The notes: a model not told the origin generated them from the sequence alone. Shown: positions 8,001 through 18,314, counted from the stretch's first letter. The stretch: DNA of 64,000 nucleotides from Streptomyces taklimakanensis (GCF_009709575.1 NZ_WIXO01000001.1:2234001-2298000), one strand, 5' to 3'. A program made the numbers and translations.

Positions 8001-9467
8001 GTGAGCGCCAACCGCCCGGCAGCCGTCGTCGTTCTCGCAGCGGGTGAGGGCACCCGCATGAAGTCCGCCCGGCCCAAGGTCCTCCACGACATCTGCGGAC
8101 GATCGCTCGTCGGCCACGTCGTCACCGCCTCCCGCGAGCTGGACCCGCGGGAGTTGGTCGTGGTCGTGGGGCACGGCCGTGAACAGGTCACCGAGCACCT
8201 GTCCGTGGTGGACCCGAAGGCGCGCACCGCGGTGCAGGCCGAGCAGCGGGGCACCGGGCACGCGGTGCGCACCGCGCTCCGGGCGCTGGCGGACGACGGT
8301 GTGGAGCCGGCCGGAACGGTGGTGGTGACCTGCGGCGACACCCCCCTGCTGACGGGCGGGACGTTGGGCCGGCTGGCCGCGTCCCACGAGGCCGAGGGCA
8401 ACGCGGTGACGGTGCTGTCGGCCGAGGTGCCGGACGCCACCGGGTACGGCCGGATCGTGCGGGCCGACGACGGGTCGGTGACGGCGATCGTGGAGCACAA
8501 GGACGCCGACGAGGAGCAGCGGGCGATCCGCGAGATCAACTCGGGCGTCTTCGCGTTCGACGGCCGGCTGCTGGCCGACGCCCTGGGCCGGCTGAGCACC
8601 GACAACAGCCAGGGCGAGGAGTACCTCACCGACGTGCTGGGGATCCTGCGCGCCGACGGGCACCGGGTGGGCGCGTGCGTGGCGGACGACCACCGGGAGA
8701 TCGTCGGGATCAACAACCGGGTGCAGTTGGCCGAGGCGCGCAGGCTGTTGAACGAGCGGCTGCTGGAACGGGCGATGCTGGCCGGCGTGACCGTGGTGGA
8801 TCCGGCCACGACGTGGCTAGACGCGACGGTCACGTACGAGCGGGACGCGCTGGTGCACCCGGGCACGCAACTGCTGGGCGCCACGCACCTGGGCGAGGGC
8901 TGCGAGGTGGGCCCGAACTGCCGGCTGTCCGACACCCGGGTGGGTGGGGGCGCGGTGGTGTCCAACGCGGTCGCCGACTCCGCCGAGATCGGCCCGGACG
9001 CGTCGGTGGGGCCGTACGCGTATCTGCGGCCCGGGACGCGGCTGGGGCCGAAGTCGAAGGCCGGCACGTACGTGGAGATGAAGAACGCCGAGGTGGGCGA
9101 GGGCACGAAGGTGCCGCACCTGTCGTATGTGGGCGACGCCACGATCGGCGAGTACACGAACATCGGCGCGGCCAGCGTCTTCGTGAACTACGACGGGGAG
9201 ACCAAGCACCACACCACGATCGGCTCGCACTGCAAGACGGGCTCGGACAACATGTTTGTGGCTCCTGTCACCGTCGGGGACGGCGCCTACACCGCCGCCG
9301 GGTCGGTGATCACCAAGGACGTGCCCCCGGGTTCCCTGGCCGTCGCGCGCGGCCAGCAGCGCAACATCCCTGGCTGGGTGGCCAGAAAGCGCCCCGGGAG
9401 CGCCGCCGCGCGGGCGGCCCGGGCCGCCGAGGAGAAGACCGACAAAACCCCCGCGACCCCGGAGTGA
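8001..9467 (+). CDS. glmU: GlmU, bifunctional N-acetylglucosamine-1-phosphate uridyltransferase / glucosamine-1-phosphate acetyltransferase
   Basis: GlmU makes UDP-N-acetylglucosamine from glucosamine-1-phosphate, acetyl-CoA and UTP in the cytosol, feeding peptidoglycan synthesis. The N-terminal pyrophosphorylase motif LAAGEGTRMKSARPKVLH sits near residues 13-30. The left-handed beta-helix acetyltransferase begins near residue 265, with many hexapeptide repeats and the GAYTAAGSVI end. At 488 residues it is of normal length with the usual disordered C-terminal tail. The GTG at 8001 starts immediately before the first strand. It is followed by prs 100 bp downstream. Confidence 0.96.
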   Translation: MSANRPAAVVVLAAGEGTRMKSARPKVLHDICGRSLVGHVVTASRELDPRELVVVVGHGREQVTEHLSVVDPKARTAVQAEQRGTGHAVRTALRALADDGVEPAGTVVVTCGDTPLLTGGTLGRLAASHEAEGNAVTVLSAEVPDATGYGRIVRADDGSVTAIVEHKDADEEQRAIREINSGVFAFDGRLLADALGRLSTDNSQGEEYLTDVLGILRADGHRVGACVADDHREIVGINNRVQLAEARRLLNERLLERAMLAGVTVVDPATTWLDATVTYERDALVHPGTQLLGATHLGEGCEVGPNCRLSDTRVGGGAVVSNAVADSAEIGPDASVGPYAYLRPGTRLGPKSKAGTYVEMKNAEVGEGTKVPHLSYVGDATIGEYTNIGAASVFVNYDGETKHHTTIGSHCKTGSDNMFVAPVTVGDGAYTAAGSVITKDVPPGSLAVARGQQRNIPGWVARKRPGSAAARAARAAEEKTDKTPATPE

Positions 9468-9567
9468 CCTGGGCCGACCCGGCGGAACCGCGCCGGACAG
9501 GGCGTACCGTGAGAAGCGCACACCGTGGTGCGCCCCGACGAAACGATGCTGGCAAGGAGATTGTGTT

Positions 9568-10545
9568 GTGACCGGGATCAAGACGACCGGCCAGAAGAAG
9601 TTGATGTTCTTCTCCGGCCGCGCCCACCCCAGGCTGGCAGAGGAGGTCGCGGGGCATCTCGGTGTCAGCGTGGTCCCGACGAAGGCGTTCGATTTCGCCA
9701 ATGGTGAGATCTACGTGCGGTTCCAGGAGTCGGCCCGTGGTGCCGACTGCTTCCTGATGCAGAGCCACACCGCTCCGATCAACAAATGGATCATGGAGCA
9801 GCTGATCATGGTGGACGCGCTCAAGCGGGCCTCGGCCCGGAGCGTCACCGTGATCGTGCCGTTCTACGGCTACGCGCGGCAGGACAAGAAGCACCGCGGC
9901 CGCGAGCCGATCTCGGCGCGGCTGATCGCCGATCTGCTGCGCACGGCCGGCGCGGACCGGATCCTGACGGTGGACCTGCACACCGACCAGATCCAGGGCT
10001 TCTTCGACGGCCCCGTCGACCACCTGTTCGCCCTGCCGGTGCTGACGGACTACGTCGGCGGCAAGGTGGACCGCGACAAGCTGACGGTGGTCTCGCCGGA
10101 CGCGGGCCGGGTGCGGGTCGCCGACCGCTGGTGCGACCGGCTGGGCGCGCCGCTGGCGATCGTGCACAAGCGCCGCGACCCGGACGTGGCCAACCAGGTC
10201 ACCGTCCACGAGGTGGTCGGTGACGTGCGGGGTCGGGTGTGCGTGCTGGTGGACGACATGGTCGACACCGGCGGCACGATCTGCGCGGCGGCGGACGCGC
10301 TGTTCGCCAACGGCGCCGAGGACGTGATCGTGGCGGCCACGCACGGCGTGCTGTCCGGTCCGGCGGCGGACCGGCTGAAGAACTCGAACGTGAGCGAGTT
10401 CATCTTCACCAACACCCTGCCGACGCCGAGCGAGGTGGACGTCGACAAGATCACGGTGCTGTCGATGGCGCCGACGATCGCCCGCGCGGTGCGCGAGGTG
10501 TTCGAGGACGGCTCGGTGACCAGCCTCTTCGACGAACAGGCGTGA
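9568..10545 (+). CDS. prs: Ribose-phosphate diphosphokinase (PRPP synthetase)
   Basis: The enzyme transfers diphosphate from ATP to ribose-5-phosphate to make PRPP for nucleotide, His and Trp synthesis. Key signatures are the flexible-loop region YARQDKKHRGREPISARLIADLL, the DAGRVRVADRW segment and the PRPP loop DDMVDTGGTICAAADAL. At 325 residues it matches the bacterial class I length. The GTG at 9568 follows an AAGGAG site (9554-9559). The glmU-prs order is conserved in many Gram-positive bacteria. Confidence 0.96.
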   Translation: MTGIKTTGQKKLMFFSGRAHPRLAEEVAGHLGVSVVPTKAFDFANGEIYVRFQESARGADCFLMQSHTAPINKWIMEQLIMVDALKRASARSVTVIVPFYGYARQDKKHRGREPISARLIADLLRTAGADRILTVDLHTDQIQGFFDGPVDHLFALPVLTDYVGGKVDRDKLTVVSPDAGRVRVADRWCDRLGAPLAIVHKRRDPDVANQVTVHEVVGDVRGRVCVLVDDMVDTGGTICAAADALFANGAEDVIVAATHGVLSGPAADRLKNSNVSEFIFTNTLPTPSEVDVDKITVLSMAPTIARAVREVFEDGSVTSLFDEQA

Positions 10546-10563
10546 TCGGTCCAACGCCTTCGC

Positions 10564-10600
10564 GGGGCGCCGCGCCGGGTGGTTCCCGGTGCGGCGCCCC
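10564..10600 (+). terminator. Terminator after prs
   Basis: The 10-bp arms GGGGCGCCGC (10564-10573) and GCGGCGCCCC (10591-10600) pair perfectly, with an internal CCGGG/CCCGG pair that extends the stem. It lies 18 bp after the prs stop. Confidence 0.75.
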
Positions 10601-10630
10601 GGGTGTGTCCGGCCCGGGGAGCCGGGGCGG

Positions 10631-10636
10631 TAGAAT
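10631..10636 (+). promoter_or_regulatory. -10-like element for rplY
   Basis: TAGAAT stands out in the GC-rich background between the prs terminator and rplY. It would give an untranslated leader of roughly 130 nt. No strong -35 box is visible. Confidence 0.4.
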
Positions 10637-10776
10637 CGTGGAGTTGCTCGGCGAGGGAGCCGTGTCCGAAGCGGCACGGTGTCCGTAATCGACGCGCTCT
10701 TCGCAGCAGGTCAGTCGTGGCCGAGTAGCTCTGGCAACCGCCACAGAACCGACTTGAGAGAGACGAGGAGTGCGTC

Positions 10777-11367
<591 letters not shown>

Positions 11368-11417
11368 CCCCGGGCGGCGCTCCCGCCGCCGTTCCTTCCG
11401 GTTCCCTCCGGATCCCC

Positions 11418-11481
11418 GGCCGCCGTTCCGCCCCTCCGGGCGGGACGGCGGCCTTCCGGGCCCGCACCACCGTGCGGGCCC
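11418..11481 (+). terminator. Two tandem hairpins after rplY
   Basis: The first hairpin has 16-bp arms (11418-11433 and 11438-11453) with one mismatch and a 4-nt loop. The second has perfect 10-bp arms GGGCCCGCAC / GTGCGGGCCC (11458-11467, 11472-11481) with a 4-nt loop. They lie between rplY and pth, so read-through into pth is probably limited. Confidence 0.75.
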
Positions 11482-11548
11482 ACACCCGTATCCGCCCCCG
11501 GCCGGCCCCGTCGCCCGTGGCGGCGGCCCGCCCCAGGAAAGGACGACG

Positions 11549-12139
11549 ATGAGCGACGCCGACACCCCCTGGCTGGTGGTGGGCCTGGGCAACCCCGGCC
11601 CCCAGTACGCGGCGAACCGGCACAACGTGGGGTTCCTGGTCGCCGACCTGCTCGCGGAGCGGATCGGGGGACGGTTCAGGACCCACCGGGCCCGCGCGCA
11701 GGTGCTGGAGGGCCGACTGGGCGTTCCGGGGACGGGCAGCCGGCGCGTGGTGCTGGCCAAGCCGATGTCGTACATGAACCTCTCGGGCGGCCCCGTCACC
11801 GCGCTGCGCGACTTCTACAAGGTGCCCGTCGACCGCCTGGTCGTCGTCCACGACGAACTGGACATCGACTACGGGGCGCTGCGGCTGAAGAGGGGCGGCG
11901 GCGACAACGGTCACAACGGCCTGAAGTCCGTCACCAAGGCGTTGGGGCCGGACTACCACCGGGTGCGGTTCGGGATCGGCCGCCCGCCGGGCCGGATGCC
12001 GGTGGCCGACTTCGTGTTGAAGGACTTCTCCTCCACCGAGCGCAAGGAGCTGGACTACTTCGTGGACCGGGCCGCCGACGCCGTGGAGTGCCTGCTGGTC
12101 GAAGGACTGGAACGGGCCCAGGGCGCCTACAACTCCTGA
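11549..12139 (+). CDS. pth: Peptidyl-tRNA hydrolase
   Basis: Pth cleaves the ester bond of peptidyl-tRNAs released from stalled ribosomes and is essential in most bacteria. The 196-residue protein starts with [20 protein letters not shown], which contains the catalytic histidine. It continues with [10 protein letters not shown], the catalytic aspartate in [10 protein letters not shown] and the [11 protein letters not shown] loop. ATG 11549 has AGGAAAGGACGACG upstream. It is a standard family member with nothing unusual. Confidence 0.96.
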   Translation: MSDADTPWLVVGLGNPGPQYAANRHNVGFLVADLLAERIGGRFRTHRARAQVLEGRLGVPGTGSRRVVLAKPMSYMNLSGGPVTALRDFYKVPVDRLVVVHDELDIDYGALRLKRGGGDNGHNGLKSVTKALGPDYHRVRFGIGRPPGRMPVADFVLKDFSSTERKELDYFVDRAADAVECLLVEGLERAQGAYNS

Positions 12140-12452
12140 CGGCGTCCCGGGGCGGACGGCCCGCGGACGCACCGGGCGGCACGGGCGGCCGGGCCGTTGG
12201 GGCCGGCCCTGACGGACGCGGCGTTCGCGGTGCTGCCGCGTACCCGGGTGAGCTGCGCGTTCCTCGATCTCGGCGGTTCAATCACGCACGCGCCCATAGT
12301 GATGAGATCGTTGTCTTCCCTTTTGGTGGGCGAAAGTGACACAGCGGCAGATGCGGGGCGTATCTCGCTTGACCGGACCGCTGGGGCGTTGGAGGCTACC
12401 GATCCACCCCCCGCACGTCCGTGATGTCCCCCGCCACCGAAGGTGGTAGTTC
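12140..12452. other. Intergenic region between pth and the sortase-anchored gene
   Basis: This 313-bp gap is locally AT-richer around 12283-12345. It carries a TTGACC box at 12369-12374, but no well-spaced -10 follows (TACCGAT at 12397 is 22 bp away). It probably holds the promoter of the 12453 gene and the end of the pth transcript. No RNA gene or ORF with coding character was seen. Confidence 0.5.
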
Positions 12453-13346
12453 ATGCGCACCCTTACGTCGACGCGTGCCGCGGCAGTGGCCGCGTCAGCC
12501 GCCTTGCTGCTGGCCCCGGCCGCCCCCGCGTTCGCGACCGGCACCTACACCCCCGAGCTGCGTCAGCCCCTGCCGCGCACGGCCACCGAGAACGACGGCG
12601 CGGCGCCGCAGGAGGACGACTGTCCCACCGTCCCGGCCGACAAGGACGGTTGGCACTTCGTGCTGCCGGGCGGCAAGGCCGACTTCGTGAAGCTGACGGT
12701 CACGTTCGAACCCGGCGGTACCCAGACGATCACCGACTTCGGTCCTCCGTCCGACAAGCACGCCTACGTGGCCTCGGAGCCCGGGGCGAAGCTCGTCGAC
12801 ATCGAGGCCGAGGTCAAGGGCAAGGTCCCGCAGGACAAGTTCAACCTGTCCCACACCTGCCCCGCCTCGGAGGACACCACCGGGGGCACGACCGGCGGCT
12901 CGGAGGACACCACCGGCGGCACGACCGGCGACACCACCGGTGGCACGGAGGACACCACCGGCGGCACGACCGGCGACACCACCGGTGGCACGGAGGACAC
13001 CACCGGCGGCACGACCGGTGACACCACCGGTGGCACGGAGGACACCACCGGCGGCACGACCGGCGGCTCGGAGGACACCACCGGCGGCACGACCGGCGGC
13101 TCGGAGGACACCACCGAGGGCACCACCGGCGACACCACCGGTGGCACGGAGGACACCACCGGCGGCTCGGAGGACACCACCGAGGGCACCACCGGCGACG
13201 CACCGGGTGAGCAGCCGAACGGCGACGGCAACCTGGCCGAGACCGGTTCCTCGATCCCGGCCGCCGCGCTCGCCGCGGCCGCCGCGGCCCTGCTGGGCGT
13301 GGGTTCGTACCTGGTGCTGCGCCGCCGCAGGGCCGCGCAGCACTGA
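12453..13346 (+). CDS. Sortase-anchored (LAxTG) Thr/Gly-repeat surface protein
   Basis: This 297-residue exported protein has an N-terminal signal peptide (about 1-29, ending APAFAT). A small domain (about 45-135) with two cysteines follows. Then come about 80 residues of degenerate TTGGTTGG/SEDTTGG/TEDTTGG repeats. The cell-wall sorting signal is LAETG, with a hydrophobic helix (AALAAAAAALLGVGSYLVL) and an RRRR tail. LAxTG is the motif used by class E sortases in actinobacteria, so the protein should be covalently wall-linked. The Thr-rich repeat is a plausible O-glycosylation stalk, given the protein mannosyltransferase gene at 37168. ATG 12453 follows GAAGGTGG. Ligand and role are unknown. 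Confidence 0.82.
   Translation: MRTLTSTRAAAVAASAALLLAPAAPAFATGTYTPELRQPLPRTATENDGAAPQEDDCPTVPADKDGWHFVLPGGKADFVKLTVTFEPGGTQTITDFGPPSDKHAYVASEPGAKLVDIEAEVKGKVPQDKFNLSHTCPASEDTTGGTTGGSEDTTGGTTGDTTGGTEDTTGGTTGDTTGGTEDTTGGTTGDTTGGTEDTTGGTTGGSEDTTGGTTGGSEDTTEGTTGDTTGGTEDTTGGSEDTTEGTTGDAPGEQPNGDGNLAETGSSIPAAALAAAAAALLGVGSYLVLRRRRAAQH
12875..13200 (+). repeat. Degenerate tandem repeat encoding ED-TTGG-TTG units
   Basis: Repeated 15-, 30- and 45-bp units built from ACCACCGGCGGC and GGCACGGAGGAC make up the stalk of the sortase-anchored protein. Copy number could vary by slippage. Confidence 0.8.
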
Positions 13347-13382
13347 TCCGACCGCGCACGGCGCACGGTCGAAGACCAAGAC

Positions 13383-13420
13383 GAAGGGCCTCTCTCCCGT
13401 CGGCGGGAGAGAGGCCCTTC
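13383..13420. terminator. Bidirectional terminator between surface protein and ppc
   Basis: Perfect 17-bp arms (13383-13399 and 13404-13420) with a 4-nt loop read GAAGGGCCTCTCTCCCG on one side. The stem sits between convergent genes and can serve both. Confidence 0.88.
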
Positions 13421-13447
13421 GCGTCGTCCGGACCGGACGCGGCGGTG

Positions 13448-16279
13448 TCAGCCGGTGTTGCGCAACCCTGCCGCGACACCGTTGACGGTCAACAGCAGGG
13501 CACGGCTCAGCTGCGGATCGGGGTCCTCACCGCGCTGTGCCGCCTCGCGCTGCCGGGCCAGCAGCGTGACCTGGAGGTAGGAGATCGGGTCCAGGTAGGC
13601 GTCGCGGATGGCGAAGGTCTGCTTGAGCACCGGGTTGGCGTCCAGCAGCTCCTCCTCCCCGGTGATGCGCAGCACCTCGCGCACCGTCAGGTCGTGCTCG
13701 GCCTCGATGGTGGCGAAGATGTGCCGCAGCTCGGCGGGGACCAGCGTCTCCACGTAGTGGCGGGCGATCCGCAGGTCGGTCTTGGCCAGCGTCATCTCGA
13801 CGTTGGACAGGAAGTTGCGGAAGAAGTGCCAGCGCTCGTACGCCTCGTCCAACACGCTGTTCAGTCCCGCCTCACGGGCGGCCCGCAACCCGGAGCCGAC
13901 GCCGAACCAGCCGGGCACGATCTGCCGCGACTGCGTCCAGCCGAACACCCACGGGATCGCCCGCAACCCGTCCAGACCCGCGCCGGAGTCGGGCCTCCTC
14001 GACGGCCTGGACCCCAGGTGGAGGTCGGCGAGCTGGTCGACGGGGGTGGAGGCGAAGAAGTACGCGGGCAGGTCCGGGTCCTCCACCAGCCTCCGGTAGG
14101 CGGCGTGGGCGGCGTCGGAGACCACGTCCATCGCGGCGTCCCAACGGGCCAACGCCTCGTCCGACTGGCGCGGCGCGGTGTGCAGGGCGGACGCCTGGAG
14201 GGTGGCCGCGACGGTCTGCTCCAGGTTCTCCCGGGCCAGGGAGGGGATGAGGTACTTGTCGGAGATGACCTCGCCCTGCTCGGTGACCTTGATCTCGCCC
14301 TCCAGGGTGCCCCAGGGCTGGGCGAGGATCGCGTCGTGGGTGGGGCCGCCGCCGCGGCCGACGGTGCCGCCGCGGCCGTGGAAGAGGCGCAGCCGCACCC
14401 CGTGCCGGTGGGCGACGTCGCGCAGCCGGCGCTGGGCGCGGTGGATCTCCCACTGGGAGGTGGTGATGCCGCCGAACTTGGAGGAGTCGGAGTAGCCGAG
14501 CATGACCTCCTGGACGTCGCCGCGCAGGGCGACCAGCCGCCGGTAGGAGGGGTCGGACAGCATCTGGTCGAGCAGTTCGTCGGCGATGCGCAGCTCGTCG
14601 GTGGTCTCCAGCAGCGGCACGATGCCGATGCGGGCCCAACCGGCGTGCAGGTCGACCAGTCCGGCCTCGCGGGCGAGGACGGCGACGGCGAACACGTCGT
14701 CGGCGCCCTGGCACATGGAGATGATGTAGGACTCGATGACCTCGGGGCCGAAGGTGTCCAACGCCCTGCGGATCGTCTCGAAGACGCCGAGGGTCTTGGC
14801 GCCGGCGGCGTCCAGCGGCGCCGGGGTGGGGGCCAGCGGGCGGCGCGAGCGCAGCTCCTTGGCCAGCAGCCGCTGCCGGTAGTCGCGCGGCATGTCGGCG
14901 TACCGCCAGGACTCCTCGCCGAGCCGGTCGAAGAGCTGTCCCAGGGCGTGGTGGTGGGCGTCGGCGTGCTCGCGCACGTCCATGGTGGCCAGCTGGAGGC
15001 CGAAGGAGGCCAGGGTGCGCAGGACGCGCTCCAGGTGACCGTCGGCGACCAGGGAGCCGCGGTGTTCGCGCAGCGACTTCTGGACCAGCCCCAGGTCGTC
15101 CAGCAGCTCGCCGGTGCCCAGGTAGTCCCGGCCGGGTACGTGCGGATCGCCCTCGGCCAACCGCTCGCGGGTGTTGATCAGCTTCTGCCGGACGCAGGTG
15201 ACCTTGAGCCGGTAGGGCTCCTCGGCGTTGAGGCGCTTGTAGCGGGGGCTGATCTCCGGCAGGAGTTCCAGGTCCCGTCGGAGGGATTCCCGGAGCTCCT
15301 CGGTGGCGCCGCTGACGCGGATGGAGTTGGACAGGGCGGCGCGCAACTCGTCGACGTGTTCCAGGGCGTCGGTGATGCCGTGCTCGTGCTGGAGCAGCAG
15401 CACCTCCCAGGTGACGTCGGGGGTGACGTTGGGGTTGCCGTCGCGGTCACCGCCGATCCAGGTGCCGAAGGTCAGCGGGCGGGTGGCGGGCGGCAGCGGG
15501 GCGCCGGCGCGCTCCAGTTCGGCGGCCAGGTCCTCCAGGACGTCGCCGACGGCCCCGCGGTGCAGCTCGTCGAGGTAGTAGATGGCGTTGCGCGCCTCGT
15601 CGGCCGGCTCCGGACGGACCACGCGCAGTTCGTCGGTCTGCCAGATCAGGTCGATGTTCTCGGCGAGTCGCAGGTCGGTGCGGCGACGTTCGTTGGGGTC
15701 GGTGTTCTCCAGCAGCTCCGCGACCTTGCGGAGCTTGGTGAGCACCGAGCGGCGGGCGGCCTCCGTCGGGTGCGCGGTGAACACCGGGCGGACGCCGAGG
15801 TTCGCGGCCGTCTCCCTCAGGTGCTCGGGATCGGCCTCCTTGAGCATGTCCGCCGTGCGGGCGAGGTTGCCCCCCTCGGCGGCCCGGCGGGCGCGCAGTT
15901 CGCGTCCGCGGTGGACCTGCTCGGCGACGTTGGCCAGGTGGAAGTAGATGGAGAAGGCGCGGACCAGCTTGGTCGCCGTGGCGAGGTCCGTGCGGCTGAG
16001 CAGCGCGGCGGCGGCGTCGCCGTCCGTCCTGGTCAGGGCGCGTACGCGCTCGACGAGTTCCAGCAGGTCGGCGCCTTCCTGGCGGACCAGGGTCTCGCCG
16101 AGGAGGTCACCCAGTCGGCGGATGTCGGCCCGCAGGGCGCTGCTGGTCTCGGAAGTGGTTTCGGGGTCACTGGATTCCCGGGCCGTCTCCGGGGTACCCG
16201 GAACGCCCGGCGTGGGGACCTCCCCACCCGGTGCGGGGTTGGTACCACCGGAGGTCGAGGAGGTGTCGGCACTGCTCAC
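13448..16279 (-). CDS. ppc: Phosphoenolpyruvate carboxylase
   Basis: PEPC adds bicarbonate to phosphoenolpyruvate to give oxaloacetate, topping up the TCA cycle. The 943-residue protein shows the catalytic histidine motif VFTAHPTEA, the substrate-binding [12 protein letters not shown] and the Gly-rich loop [14 protein letters not shown]. It ends with the conserved LRNTG. The GTG at 16279 is chosen because AAGGAG lies 8 nt upstream. This leaves a Ser/Pro/Thr-rich N-terminal extension of about 45 residues before the conserved fold. The gene is divergent from the desaturase. Confidence 0.95.
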   Translation of the reverse strand: MSSADTSSTSGGTNPAPGGEVPTPGVPGTPETARESSDPETTSETSSALRADIRRLGDLLGETLVRQEGADLLELVERVRALTRTDGDAAAALLSRTDLATATKLVRAFSIYFHLANVAEQVHRGRELRARRAAEGGNLARTADMLKEADPEHLRETAANLGVRPVFTAHPTEAARRSVLTKLRKVAELLENTDPNERRRTDLRLAENIDLIWQTDELRVVRPEPADEARNAIYYLDELHRGAVGDVLEDLAAELERAGAPLPPATRPLTFGTWIGGDRDGNPNVTPDVTWEVLLLQHEHGITDALEHVDELRAALSNSIRVSGATEELRESLRRDLELLPEISPRYKRLNAEEPYRLKVTCVRQKLINTRERLAEGDPHVPGRDYLGTGELLDDLGLVQKSLREHRGSLVADGHLERVLRTLASFGLQLATMDVREHADAHHHALGQLFDRLGEESWRYADMPRDYRQRLLAKELRSRRPLAPTPAPLDAAGAKTLGVFETIRRALDTFGPEVIESYIISMCQGADDVFAVAVLAREAGLVDLHAGWARIGIVPLLETTDELRIADELLDQMLSDPSYRRLVALRGDVQEVMLGYSDSSKFGGITTSQWEIHRAQRRLRDVAHRHGVRLRLFHGRGGTVGRGGGPTHDAILAQPWGTLEGEIKVTEQGEVISDKYLIPSLARENLEQTVAATLQASALHTAPRQSDEALARWDAAMDVVSDAAHAAYRRLVEDPDLPAYFFASTPVDQLADLHLGSRPSRRPDSGAGLDGLRAIPWVFGWTQSRQIVPGWFGVGSGLRAAREAGLNSVLDEAYERWHFFRNFLSNVEMTLAKTDLRIARHYVETLVPAELRHIFATIEAEHDLTVREVLRITGEEELLDANPVLKQTFAIRDAYLDPISYLQVTLLARQREAAQRGEDPDPQLSRALLLTVNGVAAGLRNTG

Positions 16280-16420
16280 AGGTGCGGCTCCTTGCGGCGA
16301 TGCTTCTGGCAGGTCACGGACCGCGTTGTCCGACGGCCACCAGGATAGGCCGGTACCGGGCCGCACGGATCATCCCGTCCATCATGCGGCCCTGTTGTTC
16401 CATCCCCCGTGACTGCCATG

Positions 16421-16456
16421 CTTACGTTGCCGTAGGTTACGGAACCGTAGGTAAAG
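16421..16456. promoter_or_regulatory. Operator candidate upstream of desaturase: overlapping TACGG/CCGTA palindromes
   Basis: Within 36 bp three inverted arrangements of the same half-site overlap: TACGTTGCCGTA, CCGTA-GGT-TACGG and TACGG-AA-CCGTA (16438-16449). A separate perfect 18-bp palindrome (GCGGCACC-GC-GGTGCCGC, 16456-16473) follows. The region is 54 bp upstream of the desaturase ATG and is a good binding site for the TetR protein encoded at 17522. Confidence 0.55.
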
Positions 16457-16509
16457 CGGCACCGCGGTGCCGCGATCCCCCGTCCCCCAGCTTCACACGA
16501 GAGTCACCT

Positions 16510-17514
16510 ATGACCATCAGTCCGGACGTACTTCGCAAGAACCCCGAGGACCCGGGTGGGCCTTCGGCCTCCCCCGGGGAGACTCCGCTGCCGTCCGCCA
16601 CGCTCGGCGGGGAACAGCGCCGTTCCGTCGAGCAGATCACGTTGCTGCTGTTCATCACCGTTCCCTTCGTCGCCCTGGTGGCCGCGGTCCCGCTCGCCTG
16701 GGGCTGGGGGGTGAGCTGGCTGGACCTCGGGCTCCTGGTCGGCATGTACTTCCTGGGCTGCCACGGCATCACCATCGGTTTCCACCGCTACTTCACGCAC
16801 GGCTCGTTCAAGGCGAAGAGGCCGCTGCGGATCGCCCTGGCCATCGCCGGGTCGATGGCGGTCGAGGGCCCGTTGGTGCGCTGGGTGGCCGACCACCGCA
16901 AGCACCACAAGTTCTCCGACGCCGAAGGAGACCCCCACTCCCCCTGGCGTTACGGCGAGACCGTTCCCGCCCTGCTCAAGGGCCTGTGGTGGGCGCATGT
17001 CGGTTGGATGTTCGACGAGGAGCAGACCCCGCAGCACAAGTACGCCCCGGATCTGATCAAGGACCCGGCGCTCCGCCGCATCTCCCGCCAGTTCGTGCTG
17101 TGGACGGCCGTGTCGCTGCTGATCCCGCCGGTGGTCGGCGGGTTGGTGACGATGTCCTGGCAGGGCGCGTTGACCGCCTTCTTCTGGGGTTCCCTGGTGC
17201 GGGTGGCGCTGCTGCACCACGTCACCTGGTCGATCAACTCCATCTGCCACGCCGTCGGCAAGCGTCCGTTCAAGTCGCGCGACCGCTCGGGCAACGTGTG
17301 GTGGCTGGCGGTGCTCTCCTGCGGGGAGTCCTGGCACAACCTGCACCACGCCGATCCGACCTGCGCCCGGCACGGCGTGCTCAAGGGGCAGATCGACTCC
17401 AGCGCCCGACTGATCCGCTGGTTCGAGAAGGCCGGCTGGGCGTACGACGTGCGGTGGCCGTCGGACAAGCGGATCAACGCCCGTCGCAAGGAGGAGACCG
17501 CGAAAGCGGCATGA
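16510..17514 (+). CDS. Acyl-CoA/acyl-lipid delta-9 fatty acid desaturase
   Basis: This 334-residue integral membrane di-iron desaturase introduces a cis double bond into fatty acyl chains, using O2 and a ferredoxin/reductase. All three histidine boxes are present: HRYFTH, HRKHH and HNLHH. Four hydrophobic segments surround them. The ATG at 16510 follows the first in-frame methionine after the operator region. The TetR gene begins 7 bp after its stop, so the two are cotranscribed and the regulator probably adjusts desaturation in response to acyl-CoA or lipid status. That last point is inference from neighbours. Confidence 0.92.
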   Translation: MTISPDVLRKNPEDPGGPSASPGETPLPSATLGGEQRRSVEQITLLLFITVPFVALVAAVPLAWGWGVSWLDLGLLVGMYFLGCHGITIGFHRYFTHGSFKAKRPLRIALAIAGSMAVEGPLVRWVADHRKHHKFSDAEGDPHSPWRYGETVPALLKGLWWAHVGWMFDEEQTPQHKYAPDLIKDPALRRISRQFVLWTAVSLLIPPVVGGLVTMSWQGALTAFFWGSLVRVALLHHVTWSINSICHAVGKRPFKSRDRSGNVWWLAVLSCGESWHNLHHADPTCARHGVLKGQIDSSARLIRWFEKAGWAYDVRWPSDKRINARRKEETAKAA

Positions 17515-17521
17515 TGGAGGA

Positions 17522-18190
17522 GTGGCGACCGACGACAGCAGTACCAAGGACAGGGCAGCGGGCTCGACCCGACGGGGGCGCCGTCGCATGACGGGGAAGG
17601 AGCGCCGCGAGCAGCTGCTGGACATCGGTCGCGCGCTCTTCGCCGAACGTGGTTTCGAGGGGACGTCGGTGGAGGAGATCGCGGCCACGGCCGGGGTCTC
17701 CAAGCCCGTGGTCTACGAGCACTTCGGCGGCAAGGAGGGCCTGTACGCGGTCGTGGTCGACCGGGAGACGCGCCGGCTGCTGGACATGGTGACGGGCGCG
17801 TTGACCGGCGGCCATCCGCGCGAGCTGCTGGAGCAGGCGGCCTTCGCCCTGTTGGACTACATCGAGCAGTACACCGACGGCTTCCGCATCCTGGTGCGCG
17901 ACTCGCCCGTCGCCCAGTCGACGGGCACCTTCGCCTCGCTGATCAGTGACATCGCCACCCAGGTGGAGGACATCCTGGGCCTGGAGTTCGAGGCGCGCGG
18001 CTTCGACCCCAAACTGGCACCGCTGTACGCCCAGGCCCTGGTCGGCATGGTGGCCCTGACGGGGCAGTGGTGGTTGAACGCCCGCAAGCCGAACAAGCCC
18101 GAGGTCGCCGCCCACCTGGTGAACCTGGCGTGGCACGGGCTGGACGGGCTGGAGCAGAAGCCGCGGTTGATAGGTCACCGACGCAGCTGA
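17522..18190 (+). CDS. TetR-family regulator, likely controls the desaturase
   Basis: This 222-residue protein has an N-terminal TetR DNA-binding domain (about 25-72: REQLLDIGRALFAERGFEGTSVEEIAATAGVSKPVVYEHFGGKEGLYAVVV). An all-helical ligand domain follows. It begins at GTG 17522, just 7 bp after the desaturase stop. Similar desaturase-TetR pairs in actinobacteria sense acyl-CoAs. This motivates the operator prediction at 16421-16456, which would make the operon autoregulated. Confidence 0.85.
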   Translation: MATDDSSTKDRAAGSTRRGRRRMTGKERREQLLDIGRALFAERGFEGTSVEEIAATAGVSKPVVYEHFGGKEGLYAVVVDRETRRLLDMVTGALTGGHPRELLEQAAFALLDYIEQYTDGFRILVRDSPVAQSTGTFASLISDIATQVEDILGLEFEARGFDPKLAPLYAQALVGMVALTGQWWLNARKPNKPEVAAHLVNLAWHGLDGLEQKPRLIGHRRS

Positions 18191-18207
18191 GTCGGATCCC
18201 CTCGCAC

Positions 18208-18250
18208 GCGGAGGCGGTGGCGGCGCGCGGCGCGCCGCCACCGCCTCCGC
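18208..18250. terminator. Strong bidirectional terminator
   Basis: A perfect 20-bp stem (18208-18227 pairing with 18231-18250) with a 3-nt loop lies between the convergent TetR and VOC genes. Confidence 0.9.
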
Positions 18251-18314
18251 GTCTTCCGTGCCGGGCTCCTCCCACGTCGGGGTGTCCCCGTGCCTCGGCG
18301 CGTTCCGCGCGACG

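Noticed and set aside
5751..8693. 980-residue minus-strand open frame
   Set aside because: It runs through the deaminase-SUKH-4 gene, an intergenic repeat, the coiled-coil gene and glmU; it is Arg/Pro/His-rich and clearly a compositional shadow.
13445..16348. 967-residue open frame antisense to ppc
   Set aside because: It mirrors a full-length PEP carboxylase in the opposite frame, is a Gly/Val/Gln-rich shadow with no recognisable motif, and is a normal by-product of very high GC content.
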